Of a stretch of 64,000 nt of DNA, positions 1-9,058 are shown piece after piece. The notes beneath the pieces were generated by a model. That model worked only from the letters and a program-made list of their open reading frames with translations. It was not told the DNA's origin and did no database searches. The DNA is from Aeromonas hydrophila subsp. hydrophila ATCC 7966 (GTDB taxonomy: Bacteria; Pseudomonadota; Gammaproteobacteria; Enterobacterales; Aeromonadaceae). The stretch spans positions 3,477,001 through 3,541,000 of the forward strand of contig NC_008570.1 in assembly GCF_000014805.1 (NCBI RefSeq). The letters are read 5' to 3'. Position 1 is the first letter of the stretch; the number at the start of each line of letters is the position of its first letter. A program made the translations under genes and the position numbers.

Positions 1-1
1 C

Positions 2-1510
2 ATCGAAACCGATCTGGGTGAGGCCGATTTTCGCGAGCTGCTGGCCAGCTTCGATCAACGCAGCCTCGACCTGCTGCTGGTGGAAGGGTTCAAGCACGAG
101 CACTTCCCGAAAATCGAGCTGCACCGCGCCGCCATCGGCAAGCCGCTGCTGTTCCCGCTTGATCGCGACATCATCGCCGTGGCCAGCGATCAGCCCGCAG
201 AGACCACCCTGCCCCGACTCGACATCAATGATCTGGAGGCCATCGCCGACTTCGTCTGCGCCTACCTGGTACAGAGCCGGCAGCAGGAGCAGGCGCCGGG
301 GGCCGGTTTCCTGTCGGTCGAGGGGGCGCGCCAGGCCATCCTCGACACTCTCGAGCCCGCCACCCGCAGCATCGACCTGCCGCTCGCCCGCTGCCACGGC
401 GCCGTGCTGGCGGGGGATCTCGTCAGCCCCATCAATGTGCCGCCCCACGCCAACTCGGCGATGGATGGCATTGGCCTGCGCAGCGACGATCTCGCCGCCG
501 GCCGCTGGCAGCTGGTGGGAGAAGTGCTGGCGGGCCAGCCGCGCAGCGCGCCGGTACTGGCCGGACAGGCGGTGCAGATCATGACCGGCGCCCCGCTCCC
601 CCCCGGCGTCGACACCGTGGTGATGCGCGAAGAGACCCGGCTTGACGGTGAATGGGTCAGCGTCAGCGCCCCCGTCAAGGCGGGGCAGAACGTGCGCCAG
701 GCCGGGGAAGATCTGGCGCTGGGCGCGGTCGCCATCGCGGCCGGCACCCGCCTCGGCGCCCCTCAGCTCGGGCTTGCAGCTTCTCTGGGGCAGGCAACGC
801 TGACGGTGCGCGCACCGCTCAAGGTGGCGCTGTTCAGCACCGGCGACGAGGTGCAGGCACCGGGCGAGACGCTCGCCCCCGGCCACATCTTCGACAGCAA
901 CCGCTTCACCCTGATGGCGCTCATCGCCGGGGCCGGCTGCGAGGTGATGGACCTTGGCATCATCCCCGATGATCCCGCCATCCTGCGCCAGCAGCTGGCA
1001 CAGGCCGCGGGCGATGCCGACCTGGTGCTGAGCTCGGGCGGGGTGTCGGTGGGCAATGCCGACTTCATCAAGCAGGTGCTGGCCGAGCTTGGCCAGATCG
1101 CCTTCTGGCGCATCCAGATGCGGCCGGGCCGTCCGCTCGCCTTCGGCAAGCTGGGGCAGACCCCCTTCTTCGGCCTGCCCGGCAACCCGGTGGCCGCCAT
1201 GATCTGCTTCCTGCAATTCGTCGAGCCCGCCATCGCCCGCCTGCAGGGCCGGGTGTGGCAGCCGCTGCGCCTCTCGGCGCTGGCCGAGCAGCAGATGAAG
1301 AGCCGGCCGGGGCGTACCGAATTCCTGCGCGGCATCTTCCATCAGGATGCCAGCGGCGTACTGCGGGTACGCACCACCGGGCCGCAGGGCTCCGGCATCC
1401 TCAGCTCCATGGCCGATGCCAACTGCCTGATTGAAATCGTCCCCGCCCAGCCGGCCATCGCGGTCGGCGAGCGGGTCTGGATCCACCCACTCCAGGGACG
1501 AGTGGCCTGA
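2..1510 (+). CDS. moeA: MobB-MoeA fusion, 5' truncated by window edge
   Basis: The reading frame is open from the first base, so the start lies outside the window. The first ~85 visible residues match the C-terminal part of MobB, the GTP-binding adaptor of molybdopterin guanine dinucleotide synthesis (LLLVEGFKHEHFPKIELHR, then DRDIIAVASD and LDINDLEAIADFV). The frame then runs without a stop into a complete MoeA, the molybdenum insertase that loads Mo onto adenylylated molybdopterin. MoeA landmarks are NSAMDGIGLRSDDL, the MoCF-type FSTGDEV and SSGGVSVGNADFIK, MRPGRPLAFGK, and FGLPGNPVAAM. Bifunctional MobB/MoeA proteins are known from related gammaproteobacteria. The codon at position 80 is an internal GTG, not a real start. 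A perfect 10-bp GC hairpin follows the stop. Confidence 0.93.
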   Translation: METDLGEADFRELLASFDQRSLDLLLVEGFKHEHFPKIELHRAAIGKPLLFPLDRDIIAVASDQPAETTLPRLDINDLEAIADFVCAYLVQSRQQEQAPGAGFLSVEGARQAILDTLEPATRSIDLPLARCHGAVLAGDLVSPINVPPHANSAMDGIGLRSDDLAAGRWQLVGEVLAGQPRSAPVLAGQAVQIMTGAPLPPGVDTVVMREETRLDGEWVSVSAPVKAGQNVRQAGEDLALGAVAIAAGTRLGAPQLGLAASLGQATLTVRAPLKVALFSTGDEVQAPGETLAPGHIFDSNRFTLMALIAGAGCEVMDLGIIPDDPAILRQQLAQAAGDADLVLSSGGVSVGNADFIKQVLAELGQIAFWRIQMRPGRPLAFGKLGQTPFFGLPGNPVAAMICFLQFVEPAIARLQGRVWQPLRLSALAEQQMKSRPGRTEFLRGIFHQDASGVLRVRTTGPQGSGILSSMADANCLIEIVPAQPAIAVGERVWIHPLQGRVA

Positions 1511-1519
1511 TACCGGTCT

Positions 1520-1545
1520 CCACCCCGCCGGGCGTGGCGGGGTGG
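1520..1545 (+). terminator. GC hairpin after moeA
   Basis: A perfect 10-bp inverted repeat (1520-1529 with 1536-1545, loop of six) lies 9 bases after the moeA stop. No T-tract follows, so it may stabilise the 3' end or attenuate read-through rather than terminate fully; the next gene is only 28 bases further on. Confidence 0.4.
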
Positions 1546-1573
1546 CTGCCCCCATGAATCCGAGGCTTGTCCC

Positions 1574-2632
1574 TTGCGCCTGAATGCCCCCCTCTCCCGA
1601 CTCGATCTGCTGATCTACGGTCACTACCGCATCGTCCATGGCCTGCGCATCGCGCTCGCCTTCATGCTCACCTTTCTGCTGACCCGCGAGCTCAAGCTGC
1701 CGGAAAGCACCTGGCCCCTCATCACCCTGGTGGTGGTGATGGGCCCCATCTCGTTCTGGGGCAATGTGCTGTCGCGCGCCCTGCAGCGGGTGGTCGGCAC
1801 CATCTTCGGCGCCAGCTGCGGGGTGGTGGCGCTCTATCTCGAGCTCTACTCCCTGCCGCTGATGCTGCTGTGGTGCGGCTGCATCATGTTTCTGTGCGGC
1901 TATCTGGCGCTCGGCAAGCGCCCCTATGTGGGGCTGCTCATCGGCATCACCCTCGGCGTCACCATGGGGGCCATGCCCGGCGACATCGAGACCGCCCTGT
2001 GGCGCAGTGCAGACGTGATCCTGGGCTCATTGCTGGCGCTGCTGTTTTGCAGCATCTATCCCCAGCGCGCCTACAGCCACTGGCGGCTGCAGATGCACGA
2101 CACCCTGCAGCAGGCACAGCGGCTCTATCACACCCACCTCTCCCCCAACGTGCTGGAGCGGCCACGCCTCGCCCACAGCCACGCCAGATTGCTTTCCAAG
2201 ATGGTGAGTCTGCGTCCCCTGCTGACCCCGGCCGTCAAGGAGACCCGCCTTGGCAGCGCCCTGTTCGAAGCGATCCAGACCACCATGCGCAACACCCTCT
2301 GCACCCTGGAGATGCTGGCCAACACCTACTGGCGCGATCGCCAGAGCCACTTTCTGATGCAGAGCACCCCGGAGCTGCGCGCCTGCCAGCAGGCGACCGA
2401 GGCGCTGATGAGCGAGCTGGCGCTGATGCTCAAGAGCGGCGACCTGCAGGGCTCGGAGCTGGCCATCAGCCGTCTGCAGGAGGCGGCCGGTAGAGTGCGG
2501 ATCGATGCCGGTGGCGAAGCCGCCATCAGCGGCTATCTGTGGCTCAATCTGCAGCTCACCGAACAGCTCATCCACCTGCGCAGGCTGCTGGGCCTGGTGA
2601 TGCACCCGCCCCGCAGCCAGAGCCACCCATAG
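1574..2632 (+). CDS. FUSC-family inner-membrane protein
   Basis: This 352-residue protein has a hydrophobic N-terminal half of about six membrane segments (residues ~18-165) and a soluble helical C-terminal half. That layout, with the early segment LRIALAFMLTFLLTREL, fits the FUSC / aromatic-acid exporter (AaeB, YccS) superfamily. Members are believed to move small aromatic or organic anions, but no substrate can be read from the sequence. The frame stays open back to the moeA stop and the only usable start is TTG at 1574, with GAGG eight bases upstream. The short gap to moeA allows co-transcription, weakened by the hairpin between them. Family assignment is fairly secure; function is unknown. 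Confidence 0.82.
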   Translation: MRLNAPLSRLDLLIYGHYRIVHGLRIALAFMLTFLLTRELKLPESTWPLITLVVVMGPISFWGNVLSRALQRVVGTIFGASCGVVALYLELYSLPLMLLWCGCIMFLCGYLALGKRPYVGLLIGITLGVTMGAMPGDIETALWRSADVILGSLLALLFCSIYPQRAYSHWRLQMHDTLQQAQRLYHTHLSPNVLERPRLAHSHARLLSKMVSLRPLLTPAVKETRLGSALFEAIQTTMRNTLCTLEMLANTYWRDRQSHFLMQSTPELRACQQATEALMSELALMLKSGDLQGSELAISRLQEAAGRVRIDAGGEAAISGYLWLNLQLTEQLIHLRRLLGLVMHPPRSQSHP

Positions 2633-2635
2633 CAA

Positions 2636-2664
2636 AACGCCCCGCAAAGCGGGGCGTTGTCGTT
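2636..2664. terminator. Bidirectional terminator
   Basis: A 10-bp stem (2636-2645 with 2649-2658, loop AAA) is followed by GTCGTT on the plus strand and by a TTTTGCT run on the minus strand. It sits between the convergent FUSC and HD-GYP genes and can serve both. Confidence 0.8.
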
Positions 2665-2702
2665 AAAAGGCCAATGACTTGAGGCCCGGTATGGCGGCAA
2701 CA

Positions 2703-4076
2703 TTAGCTGGCGTTTGCCAGCGGCTGCTCAAGCGGGAGGTAGAGGGAAAAATCCTGGATCCCCGCCTGCAGGGCAGCAAAGCAGTCCGGATCAATGGCCG
2801 ACCCCAGCGTCTCGGCCATCATCTCCAGCGCCTGGGGTACCGGGATGGCGCCGCGATAGGGCCGTTTGGCCGTAATGGCATCAAAAATGTCGGCCGTGGT
2901 GATGATGCGGGTCTCCAAGGCTATCTCGTCCCCTTTCAATCCTTTGGGGTAACCCTTGCCATCGAGGCGCTCATGGTGGGCACCCGCCACTTGCGCCAGC
3001 TCCTCGAACGCCCCGATGCGACTCAGGATCTCCTCGGTATAGGCGGCATGCATCTGCACGGCGGCCCACTCCTGCGCATCCAGCTTGCCCGGCTTGTCGA
3101 GAATGGCGTTGCTTACCCCCAACTTGCCCACGTCGTGGAGCAAAGCGCCGCGCTTGAGCCAGCGTCGTCGCTGCTCGGACAGGCCCATCTGGGTGGCGAG
3201 GATGTCGGTATAGAGCGCCACCCGGCCACTATGACCGGCGGTGTAGGGACTTTTGGAGTCCACTACCTGGCCGAACGCCGCCGCGATCTCGTCCAGATAA
3301 TCTTCATCCAGAGCGACTTCACCCTGCCCGGCCGGGTGAACGAACACCCACTCGGCCAAACCGGGGTCCGCCAGTCCTTGCCAGAAGTCGTCATCAGCCA
3401 ACGCTTCAAACTCGCTAACCAATTGAGGATCAAACCAGCTGCCGCTGCGCTCACGCAGCTCTTTGAGGGCTGCATCTGGACCAGCTGCGGCGTGAAACAC
3501 ATCCACCACCTGGCAGAGCAGGGCAATGCGGGAGAAGAGCGGAATCGCGTCACCGGCCAGTTGCAACGGTCGACCTTTGCCGTTCCAGTGCTCGTCCAGA
3601 GAGAGGATGCCGGCGGCGACCTCTTCACTGAACCGCAGCTGGCGAGCGATGTCCGCCCCCCGATGACAACGGGTCTGGATCAGTTCGTTGGCTATCTGAT
3701 CGCCGTTGCGAAAGATATGGAACAGGCTGCGAAAACGCCCCAGCAGGTCCGCCTGCAGGCCGGTGTGGCCCAGCACGAAGTTGACCACCTCCGAGAGGGA
3801 GCCATCCACCAGCTTGAAGTCGCGTTTGAAGTGAAGATCGTCGGTGAGATAGAGCTCGCAGATACGGGCCGCATTGCTGCTGCACCCCAGATCCTTGAGC
3901 AGCAGCATGTAATAGAGATCATGGCGCTGCCGGGCATCCAGCGCCAACCGCTCGGCCAGCCGGGAACCTATCCAGCAACAGCGAATGCAGTGCCCTCTTG
4001 GTTGCCCCTCGGTCATGTCGAGTGCATGACTGAGGGAACCAATCAACTCTGCCAACCGCAATCCATTCACCGTCAT
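2703..4076 (-). CDS. HD-GYP domain protein, probable cyclic-di-GMP phosphodiesterase
   Basis: This 457-residue cytoplasmic protein ends in a complete HD-GYP domain (residues ~265-440): AGHSGRVALYTD, then HDVGKLGVSN with the HD metal pair, HHERLDGKGYPKGL carrying HHE and the GYP motif, and TADIFDAITAKRPYR. These are the metal- and substrate-binding elements of enzymes that hydrolyse cyclic di-GMP. The N-terminal ~170 residues look like a second, degenerate HD fold in which the HD pair is replaced (LLLKDLGC), a sensory layout seen in this subfamily. No receiver or membrane segment is visible, so the input signal is unknown. It is a single gene, convergent with the FUSC gene. Activity is inferred from intact motifs. 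Confidence 0.88.
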   Translation of the reverse strand: MTVNGLRLAELIGSLSHALDMTEGQPRGHCIRCCWIGSRLAERLALDARQRHDLYYMLLLKDLGCSSNAARICELYLTDDLHFKRDFKLVDGSLSEVVNFVLGHTGLQADLLGRFRSLFHIFRNGDQIANELIQTRCHRGADIARQLRFSEEVAAGILSLDEHWNGKGRPLQLAGDAIPLFSRIALLCQVVDVFHAAAGPDAALKELRERSGSWFDPQLVSEFEALADDDFWQGLADPGLAEWVFVHPAGQGEVALDEDYLDEIAAAFGQVVDSKSPYTAGHSGRVALYTDILATQMGLSEQRRRWLKRGALLHDVGKLGVSNAILDKPGKLDAQEWAAVQMHAAYTEEILSRIGAFEELAQVAGAHHERLDGKGYPKGLKGDEIALETRIITTADIFDAITAKRPYRGAIPVPQALEMMAETLGSAIDPDCFAALQAGIQDFSLYLPLEQPLANAS

Positions 4077-4163
4077 AGCCTGCTCCCTTGGACATCATGG
4101 CGATCTTGCCTGCTGACTAGGTATACCTTATCCAGAGAGGAATAGATCTGGATTCAGATGAAT

Positions 4164-4721
4164 TTACACCTCGGCGCTGCCAGTCCGGGCTTTTTCCTCC
4201 AGCTGGGCCGGGGTCAGGGTCGACACCAGCCGGCCGTCGAAGTAGATGTCCAGCAGCTCGCCGCGCTTCTCGCCACGCATCAGACTGCTGCGCCCGTCCA
4301 GGTAGTGCACCTCCATCTGGGCGGTGCGCTCGTCCGGGTAGCTCACCTCCACCTCGCGCACCCCTTGCGGCAGCATGGCCAGCGGCACCTTGTTGAGGGA
4401 CGGATCCAGGTGCTGGTTGACCTTGATCAGGGCGTCCAGCTGCTGATCCACCAGCGCAGGCGACTTGCCGGTGATGGGGTTCTTGCCAGACCAGAATTCG
4501 ATGGTGTTGAACACGAACAGATCGGCGGTGGCCGCCAGGCCGTAGACCGGCGAGAGCAGGACGAAGACCCCGGCCCGACCGTAACGGTTGTCCACCACGC
4601 TGAGGTTGCCCTTGGTCACCATGGAGGAGAGCCCCATCTGCCCCATGCAGCCGCTCAGCCCCACGCTTGCCACCATGCCCGCCAGCAGCGCCAGTGCCCT
4701 GCCATGTCTTCTCGTTGCCAT
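4164..4721 (-). CDS. DUF3332 family lipoprotein
   Basis: A 185-residue protein with a lipoprotein signal: a basic N-terminus, a hydrophobic stretch and the lipobox LSGC, so the mature protein should be lipid-anchored. The body (NRYGRAGVFVLLSPVYGLAATADLFVFNT, given here only as its landmarks NRYGRAGVF and TADLFVFNTIEFWSGKNP) matches the DUF3332 family, whose function is not known. The frame is open further upstream to 4784, but the ATG at 4721 puts the signal peptide at the N-terminus and has purine-rich sequence upstream. No enzyme motif is visible. The downstream neighbour on this strand is the HD-GYP gene, 87 bases away, so transcriptional linkage is possible but unproven. Confidence 0.8.
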   Translation of the reverse strand: MATRRHGRALALLAGMVASVGLSGCMGQMGLSSMVTKGNLSVVDNRYGRAGVFVLLSPVYGLAATADLFVFNTIEFWSGKNPITGKSPALVDQQLDALIKVNQHLDPSLNKVPLAMLPQGVREVEVSYPDERTAQMEVHYLDGRSSLMRGEKRGELLDIYFDGRLVSTLTPAQLEEKARTGSAEV

Positions 4722-4912
4722 CGTCTTCGCTTGCTCCAGAAATAATGAGGCGGCAAGCCTAAACAGGCCGCCGCCGACGGGCAATTCACAAGCAGGGAGC
4801 GATACAGCGGGGGTTCAGACTGGGATATCGACTGCTCACCATTCATACAGCCTGTCGAAATAACGGTCAGGGTGACAGCCTGCCTCTGACAAGGCAGGCC
4901 CCCCGACCGGCA

Positions 4913-6208
4913 TCAGATGGAGAGGCTGGAGACGGTCGCCGAGACGTTGTTGGCCTCCTCCCGGATCTCCGCCATCACCTCGTTGACCTTGTCGATCTGC
5001 TGCTTGCCGAGCTCGGCGCTGCCGGCCACCCTGGCCATGTCGTCGGTCACCCTGGCGGTCAGCTCGCGGTTCTTCTGCACCACCTTGGCAATCTCGTCGG
5101 TGGAGAGCGACGTGCGTGCCGCCAGCTGGCGCACCTCGTCGGCCACCACTGCGAAACCGCGCCCCTGATCCCCGGCCCGAGCCGCCTCGATGGCCGCATT
5201 GAGGGCCAGTAGATTGGTCTGATCGGCAATGCTGCTGATGGTGGAGACGATGGCCTCGATGTTTTTGGACTGCTCGTTGAGCTGATTGATGAGCAGGATG
5301 GTCTTGTCCACCTGCTCGCTGATGAGCGACGAGGTGTCCACCACAGAGCGCAGCAGATCCGCCCCTTGCTCGGCACTGCGCAGGGTCTCCTGCGCCGTGG
5401 CATGGGCCACCTGGGCGGCATCGCGCACCGCGTGGCTCTTGGTGACCCGCTCGGTGATGTCGCTGGCAAACTTGATGACCCGGTTCACCTTGCCGCTTTC
5501 GTCGCGGATCGGGTTGTAGGTTGCCTCCAGCCAGATCGCATCGCCATGGCTGTTGCGCCGCAAGAAGAGCCCGGACTTGAACTGGCCCTGAGCCAGCTCC
5601 TCCCAGAAGCGGGGGTGCTCTTCATAGAAGGCGTCATCACAGAACATGCGGTGATTGCGCCCCTTTATCTCAGCCAGGGTGTAGCCGAGACAGCTCAGGA
5701 AGTTGGGATTGGCCGAAATGATGTCGCCATTGGGGGTGAACTCGATCATCGCCAGCGAACGTTCCAGCGCCTTGGTGATCGCCTGCTGGCTCAACAGTTC
5801 TTGATGCTTGTCAGTAATGTCGCTGGCGATCTTGATCACCCGGGTCACCCGCCCCTGCGACTTGACCGGGAAGTAGCTCGCCTCCAGCCAGACCAACTCG
5901 CCCCGCTTGTTGAGGCGCGAGAAAATGCCGGACTTGACCCGACCCTGCTTGAGCTGGGCCCAGAACTGCTGGTAATCGGCAGAACGGGTCAGCTCCGGGC
6001 TGCAAAACATTCGGTGATGCTGCCCCTGCAACTCCATCGCGCTGTAACCCATCAGGCTCAAGAATGGCTGGTTGGCCTCCAGGATCTCGCCATCCGGGGT
6101 GAACATGATGGTCGCGATCCCTTCCTTGACCGCCTCCACGAAGCCCTGGGATTCGGCCAGCTGTGCCTGGCAGGCCTGCAACTGCGCCTTCAGCTTGTTG
6201 TTGAACAT
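4913..6208 (-). CDS. Soluble methyl-accepting chemotaxis protein with two PAS domains (BdlA-like)
   Basis: 431 residues with no membrane segment. Two PAS repeats of similar sequence occupy about residues 15-110 and 137-240; each contains an NHRMFC or HHRMFC element and ends in [10 protein letters not shown] or [10 protein letters not shown]. The signalling hairpin follows, with the conserved tip [35 protein letters not shown] split across residues ~330-365. This PAS-PAS-MCP order is that of Pseudomonas BdlA, a cytoplasmic receptor linking redox or nutrient state to biofilm dispersal; the functional analogy is inference. The start chosen (6208) has AGAGG ten bases upstream; an ATG at 6217 abuts that sequence and is less likely. 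The C-terminus stops soon after the signalling helices and has no CheR/CheB pentapeptide. Confidence 0.9.
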   Translation of the reverse strand: MFNNKLKAQLQACQAQLAESQGFVEAVKEGIATIMFTPDGEILEANQPFLSLMGYSAMELQGQHHRMFCSPELTRSADYQQFWAQLKQGRVKSGIFSRLNKRGELVWLEASYFPVKSQGRVTRVIKIASDITDKHQELLSQQAITKALERSLAMIEFTPNGDIISANPNFLSCLGYTLAEIKGRNHRMFCDDAFYEEHPRFWEELAQGQFKSGLFLRRNSHGDAIWLEATYNPIRDESGKVNRVIKFASDITERVTKSHAVRDAAQVAHATAQETLRSAEQGADLLRSVVDTSSLISEQVDKTILLINQLNEQSKNIEAIVSTISSIADQTNLLALNAAIEAARAGDQGRGFAVVADEVRQLAARTSLSTDEIAKVVQKNRELTARVTDDMARVAGSAELGKQQIDKVNEVMAEIREEANNVSATVSSLSI

Positions 6209-6401
6209 GGATGTCATACCTCTGTACTGACAAGGTGGATACGGGCACAAGACTCGGCGCTGGGTGAACCGTCACGAGCCTGTTGAGGCTGATCTTAGTT
6301 GAGCACTGTGGTGCGATCAGAATTTGGCCGAGATTTTGCCACAGCCGGCGAGGGGCTCGCAGTGCAGCCTGCGCCTGATACGTGCAAGGCCCGGCGAGGG
6401 A

Positions 6402-6863
6402 TCACCCGGGCTGCCACTCCAGATAAGCCGGATTGGCCACAAAACCGATCCGCTCATAGAGCGGGCGCCCCTCGTCGCTGGCGTGCAGCCAGACCCGGCC
6501 CAGTTGCTGCGCCCTGGCATAGTCCGCCATCTGATCCAGCAGGGCGCCGGCCAGCCCCTGCCGGCGGTGGGCCGGCAGGGTATACATGTTGAGCAGATAG
6601 CCCTCCCTCCCCGCCAGGTTGCCGGGATAGGGCGGGCGCACGAAGAGGGCCAGGGTCGCGCTCGCCACCACTTCGCCATCCACTTCCGCCACCCAGGAGC
6701 GGGCGCTCTCCTCGGCCTGCGCCGTGCTGAAGTAGCGGCTGGTCGCCTGCCAGAGATCGAGGTCAGCCAGCGGTTCGCTCAGCTCCCCCACCTCGCAAAA
6801 CAGTGCCATGCGCAAGGTCACCAGCGCGGAAATGTCTGCCTGCGTTGCCTGACGGATGATCAT
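6402..6863 (-). CDS. GNAT family N-acetyltransferase
   Basis: A 153-residue single-domain protein of standard GNAT size. It begins IIRQATQADISAL (strand 1/helix 1), has the central strand YLLNMYTLPAHRRQGLAG whose R-x-x-G-x-A pyrophosphate loop binds acetyl-CoA, and ends LYERIGFVANPAYLEW, the usual motif B region. The acceptor substrate cannot be deduced. It lies 79 bases downstream of the DoxX gene on the same strand with a GC-rich hairpin (near 6898-6918) between them, so it may or may not belong to the bufferin-like operon. Confidence 0.87.
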   Translation of the reverse strand: MIIRQATQADISALVTLRMALFCEVGELSEPLADLDLWQATSRYFSTAQAEESARSWVAEVDGEVVASATLALFVRPPYPGNLAGREGYLLNMYTLPAHRRQGLAGALLDQMADYARAQQLGRVWLHASDEGRPLYERIGFVANPAYLEWQPG

Positions 6864-6941
6864 CGGCGCTTCTCCTTGTGATGCTCGTTGAGGTGAACAG
6901 GCACCCTACGGGCGCCTGAACAAAGCGCCAGTGTGGAGACA

Positions 6942-7385
6942 TCACGCCCGCCTGGCAAGGTGCCACTGGTCCCAGGCCAGCGGCCCCGCGCCCCAGACGA
7001 CCAGGGTCAGCAGCATCCAGCCCCACAACTGGTGATCGTAAAAGCCGCCGGCCCAGAGGGTGGGATAGGAGATCACCGCCACCATGTTGAAGGCAAACAA
7101 CAGGGCGGCGACCGGCCGGGTAAAGAGCCCGACCAGCAGCAGCACCGGCAGCAGCAGCTCGGTGGCCGTGCCAAGCCAGGCCGCCCACTGCCAGGGCAGC
7201 AGGGGCACCTGATACTCGAACTCGAACAGATAGAGGGTGCTGTCCCAGGCGCTCAGCTTGAGCCAGCCGGAACGAAAGAAGGCCACCGCCGCCCAGCACC
7301 TGGCCAGCAGCAACAGGGCGCCGCTCAGCCACCAGGGAACGGCGGGGCCCACCGGTTGCATCAGTGTCCACTTGTGATTTGTCAT
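6942..7385 (-). CDS. DoxX family membrane protein of the bufferin-like operon
   Basis: 147 residues with four predicted membrane segments and the DoxX pattern (ARCWAAVAFFRSGWLKLSAW, then ELLLPVLLLVGLFTRPVAALL). DoxX proteins are small quinone- or thiol-redox-associated membrane proteins and are a recurrent fourth member of DUF2282-DUF692-DUF2063 operons. The start at 7385 lies 5 bases after the stop of the DUF2063 gene, a spacing that implies translational coupling; upstream in-frame codons overlap that gene and are not used. The role here, perhaps electron transfer or export linked to the modified peptide, is inference. Confidence 0.88.
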   Translation of the reverse strand: MTNHKWTLMQPVGPAVPWWLSGALLLLARCWAAVAFFRSGWLKLSAWDSTLYLFEFEYQVPLLPWQWAAWLGTATELLLPVLLLVGLFTRPVAALLFAFNMVAVISYPTLWAGGFYDHQLWGWMLLTLVVWGAGPLAWDQWHLARRA

Positions 7386-7390
7386 CGAAT

Positions 7391-8146
7391 TTACTCCAGC
7401 GTTGAGGTCACATCGACCAGCAGGCCCAGGGTGACGAGGCGAGTCAGAGACTCTGCAGCCTGCGAGTCCCGCGCCAGCAGGGCCGACAGGGCAATGCCCT
7501 GGCTGCAGCCATCCAGCAGACGCCACTCTCCTTCGCTCAGGCTCAGCGGCAAGACCCGGCAATCGGGCTGTTTCTTGAGGGCAAGCCAGGCGGGAGCCGC
7601 CAGATCCTGCACTGTCTCGCCCTTGTGCAGGGCCATCTGCCAGAGGGCATCAACCGGGCGCGGACTGTCGAAAAGAGACAGATCGCAGGCCGGGATCAGC
7701 ACCAGCGTCTGCCAGGCCGCTGGCGACAGGGCGGCTACCCGCTCGGCCGGCCAGCGGCGCAGCTCGGGGGCCAGCAAACTGGTGCGCTCCAGTGCCCACT
7801 CGAAGCGGGCCAGCTCCCCCAGCCAAGGCAGTTCAGCGGTGGTCGGCAGCCGGGAAAGCCAGTCGCCGAAGCCGGCACCGTAGTGCATCACGCTCCCTTC
7901 GCAGAGCGGCTCTGCCAGCACGAAGCCGCGCGCCGCGGCGTCGAAAAACGCCTCCCCCACCATGGCTTTGACGGCCGGGTAGCTACCCGCCAGCACCTCG
8001 CCAAGGCTCAGGATGAAGTGGTTGCGATAGACCTGCAGCACGGCATCCGCCGTAAAGAGACGGGAGTGGATATGGGGCAGGATGGCCACGCTCTGGCCAA
8101 GCAACCCCTCGGCAAACTGTTGCTGCCGGCAAGCCAGTTCAGACAT
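7391..8146 (-). CDS. bufC: DUF2063 partner protein of the MNIO enzyme (BufC/HvfC-like)
   Basis: 251 residues. The N-terminal ~90 residues (FAEGLLGQSVAILPHIHSRL, VYRNHFILSLGEVLAGSYP) match DUF2063, a domain once labelled DNA-binding and now regarded as the recognition partner that delivers the precursor peptide to DUF692/MNIO enzymes. The ATG at 8146 overlaps the last eight bases of the DUF692 gene (ATGTCTGA), so the two are translationally coupled; the in-frame extension to 8185 is inside that gene. The assignment follows both domain content and operon order. The symbol is by analogy with the bufferin and Hvf systems. Confidence 0.85.
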   Translation of the reverse strand: MSELACRQQQFAEGLLGQSVAILPHIHSRLFTADAVLQVYRNHFILSLGEVLAGSYPAVKAMVGEAFFDAAARGFVLAEPLCEGSVMHYGAGFGDWLSRLPTTAELPWLGELARFEWALERTSLLAPELRRWPAERVAALSPAAWQTLVLIPACDLSLFDSPRPVDALWQMALHKGETVQDLAAPAWLALKKQPDCRVLPLSLSEGEWRLLDGCSQGIALSALLARDSQAAESLTRLVTLGLLVDVTSTLE

Positions 8147-8987
8147 GGGCGGCCTCCGGCACAAGATGGGTGGCCATGGCGGCATCCAGCATGGCGCTCG
8201 CGCGCTCGGCCTCTGCCAACAGCACGGGGAGCGGCGGTATCTCGAGATCCCACTCGATCAGGGTGGGAATGGCGCGCTGGCGGCAGATCTCGGCATAGAG
8301 TGCCCACACAGGTTCGCTCACCGGCGCGCTGTGGGTGTCGATATAGAGGTGCCCCTGCGGCAGGGACTGATCGATAAAACCGGCCAGGTGAATTTCGCCC
8401 ACAGTAGCGATGTCGATGGCAGCCAGATAGTCGCTGCACGCAAAGCCGTGGTTGAAGGCACTGACATAGAGGTTGTTGAGATCGAGCAGGATGGCGCAGT
8501 CGCTGCGCCGCTGCAGCTCCGCCAGAAACTCCCACTCCGGCATCTCCCCCGCCAGTTGCAGGTATGAAGAGGGGTTCTCGATCAGCAGCCGACAGCCGAG
8601 CGCCTGCTGCACCTGCATGATCTTGTCGCTCATGTTGAGCAGGCTCTCCCGGGTATAGGGGACCGGCAGCAGATCGTTGAAGTGGCGCCCTCCAATACTG
8701 CCCCAGCTGAGGTGCTCCGAGATGCGCACCGGTTTGATGGCGCGGGCCAGGGCCGAGAGGCTGGCGAGGTGATCAAGGTCGAGTGCATCGGCCGAGCCCA
8801 AGGACATGCCGACGCCGTGCAGGCTGACGGGATAGTGCCGGGCCAGCTCGCTCAGCACCTGAAAACCCCGGCTGTGACGTTCAAAGTAATTTTCGCTGTG
8901 CACCTCCAGCCAGCCAACCGCCGGCAGGGTGCGCAATATCTCGTCGTAATGGGGCGTGCGCAATCCAATACCAATCAAGGGGTTCAT
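8139..8987 (-). CDS. bufB: DUF692 multinuclear iron oxidative enzyme (MNIO), BufB/HvfB-like
   Basis: 282 residues, the usual size of DUF692. Landmarks are GIGLRTPHYDEILR at the N-terminus, LEVHSENYF, VSLHGVGMSLG, RISEHLSWG, LLIENPSSYL, ILLDLNNLYVSAFNHGF and EIHLAGFIDQ; the His, Glu, Asp and Asn residues in these strands are those that hold the iron cluster in the TIM-barrel fold. MNIO enzymes oxidatively modify cysteines of small peptides, giving thiooxazole or oxazolone-thioamide groups. The start at 8987 has GAGG seven bases upstream. The gene sits 71 bases after the DUF2282 precursor gene and overlaps the DUF2063 gene. Chemistry on this particular substrate is inferred. Confidence 0.92.
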   Translation of the reverse strand: MNPLIGIGLRTPHYDEILRTLPAVGWLEVHSENYFERHSRGFQVLSELARHYPVSLHGVGMSLGSADALDLDHLASLSALARAIKPVRISEHLSWGSIGGRHFNDLLPVPYTRESLLNMSDKIMQVQQALGCRLLIENPSSYLQLAGEMPEWEFLAELQRRSDCAILLDLNNLYVSAFNHGFACSDYLAAIDIATVGEIHLAGFIDQSLPQGHLYIDTHSAPVSEPVWALYAEICRQRAIPTLIEWDLEIPPLPVLLAEAERASAMLDAAMATHLVPEAAHV

Positions 8988-9058
8988 CGCAAAGCCTCGC
9001 TGCAAACCAGCCAAAAGAAGGCCACGGTGCCCCTGAGGCAACACCGTGGCACCCAGCC

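Noticed and set aside
2679..4145. 488-codon plus-strand frame opposite the HD-GYP gene
   Set aside because: Antisense to a gene with intact HD and GYP motifs; no resemblance to any family.
4878..4899. Inverted repeat after the PAS-PAS receptor gene as a terminator
   Set aside because: 8-bp stem present, but no T-run follows on the minus strand.
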